Positions 63,850 to 64,000 of a stretch of 64,000 nucleotides of DNA are shown here, in pieces. A model generated the notes under the pieces. It saw nothing but the letters and a program-made list of their open reading frames with translations. It searched no databases and was not told the origin of the DNA. The stretch comes from Clostridium sp. 'deep sea' (lineage in GTDB: Bacteria > Bacillota > UBA994 > PWPR01), in assembly GCF_014931565.1 (NCBI RefSeq), contig NZ_CP063353.1:1054001-1118000 (forward strand), written 5' to 3'. A program made the position numbers and the translations under genes. How positions within the stretch are numbered: position 1 is the first letter of the stretch; every line of letters begins with the position of its first letter.

Positions 63850-64000
63850 CTAAAATACTATGTCACCCAGTTTTTCTGCACTGTTCACAAAATCAGCTTC
63901 TGCTTGTTCGCTATAACCCTGCCAGATTTCAGATGACCAAATTTCAACTCTATTTGATACTCCAATAAAACTAACGTTTTTCTCAAGTATGGCGTATGAT
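63850..64000 (-). CDS. mraZ: Transcriptional regulator MraZ (partial, 5' end beyond window)
   Basis: Only the last about 49 codons are inside the window. They read LRKNVSFIGVSNRVEIWSSE and end with ..AEKLGDIVF and TAG. The IGVSNRVEIW stretch is the second MraZ/AbrB-like domain and its position before rsmH is invariant. MraZ represses the dcw operon by binding repeats upstream of itself, which lie outside the window. Confidence 0.93.
   Translation of the reverse strand, partial: SYAILEKNVSFIGVSNRVEIWSSEIWQGYSEQAEADFVNSAEKLGDIVF

Overview
The window is about 64 kb of AT-rich chromosome from an endospore-forming, low-GC Firmicute, most likely a member of the Clostridia. The evidence is spoIIGA, sigE, sigG, spoIIR, spoVM, an alpha/beta-type SASP gene, ylbJ, a PASTA-type SpoVD-like PBP, Firmicute housekeeping gene order and strong Shine-Dalgarno sites. 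The MurE has a DNPR motif, so the peptidoglycan is probably meso-DAP type. Genus cannot be fixed from the sequence alone.

Layout. (1) 1-7.2 kb: a minus-strand transport operon, nikB-C-D-E-like ABC genes, then a lipoprotein binding protein, then a MATE exporter running off the left edge. A PchR/YbtA-like AraC regulator lies upstream. A perfect 9-1-9 Fur-type palindrome sits on the regulator's -35 box, and a second Fur-like site lies in front of the operon. This suggests an iron-controlled metallophore or metal uptake system. (2) 7.2-17.5 kb: accessory genes. These are a decayed membrane-protein/HTH pair, an HTH-methyltransferase fusion, an S41 peptidase, an ArsN1-like acetyltransferase, a winged-helix regulator, a second GNAT, a beta-propeller-like exported protein, ylbJ, an unknown membrane protein and an AlkC-type DNA glycosylase. 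(3) 17.5-40.5 kb: a conserved housekeeping block with coaD, rsmD, a SASP gene, fakA, asp23, rpmB, spoVM, rpe, rsgA, prkC, stp, rlmN, rsmB, a YugP-like protease, fmt, def, priA, rpoZ, gmk, yicC, rqcH, uraA and pyrR. (4) 40.5-64 kb: the ylm region (rluD-like, lspA, yggT, yggS, an HlyD-like gene, nrdR, ylmC), the sporulation sigma block (spoIIR, sigG, sigE, spoIIGA) and the dcw cluster (ftsZ, ftsA, ftsQ, murA, ftsW, mraY, murF, murE, PBP, ftsL, rsmH, partial mraZ).

How the genes work together. SpoIIGA processes pro-SigE on a signal from SpoIIR, and here spoIIR follows sigG by 7 nt, so the two look co-transcribed. The PrkC/Stp pair and the ribosome and translation genes (rsgA, rlmN, rsmB, fmt, def, rqcH) form one long minus-strand neighbourhood. 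pyrR-uraA are preceded by a PyrR-type attenuator.

Points that stand out. A roughly 320-bp GC-rich island between yicC and rqcH is built of hairpins separated by GGGGTGGG and arranged as a large inverted repeat; it supplies the rqcH -35 box. spoVM (24 codons) is present, preceded by a small membrane-protein frame that begins with ACG. Three otherwise healthy genes (nikD, alkC, priA) and one decayed gene are each broken by exactly one missing base in a homopolymer. That pattern could be systematic sequencing error, slippage-tolerant genes or real decay. murD, murG, sepF and divIVA are absent from their usual places.
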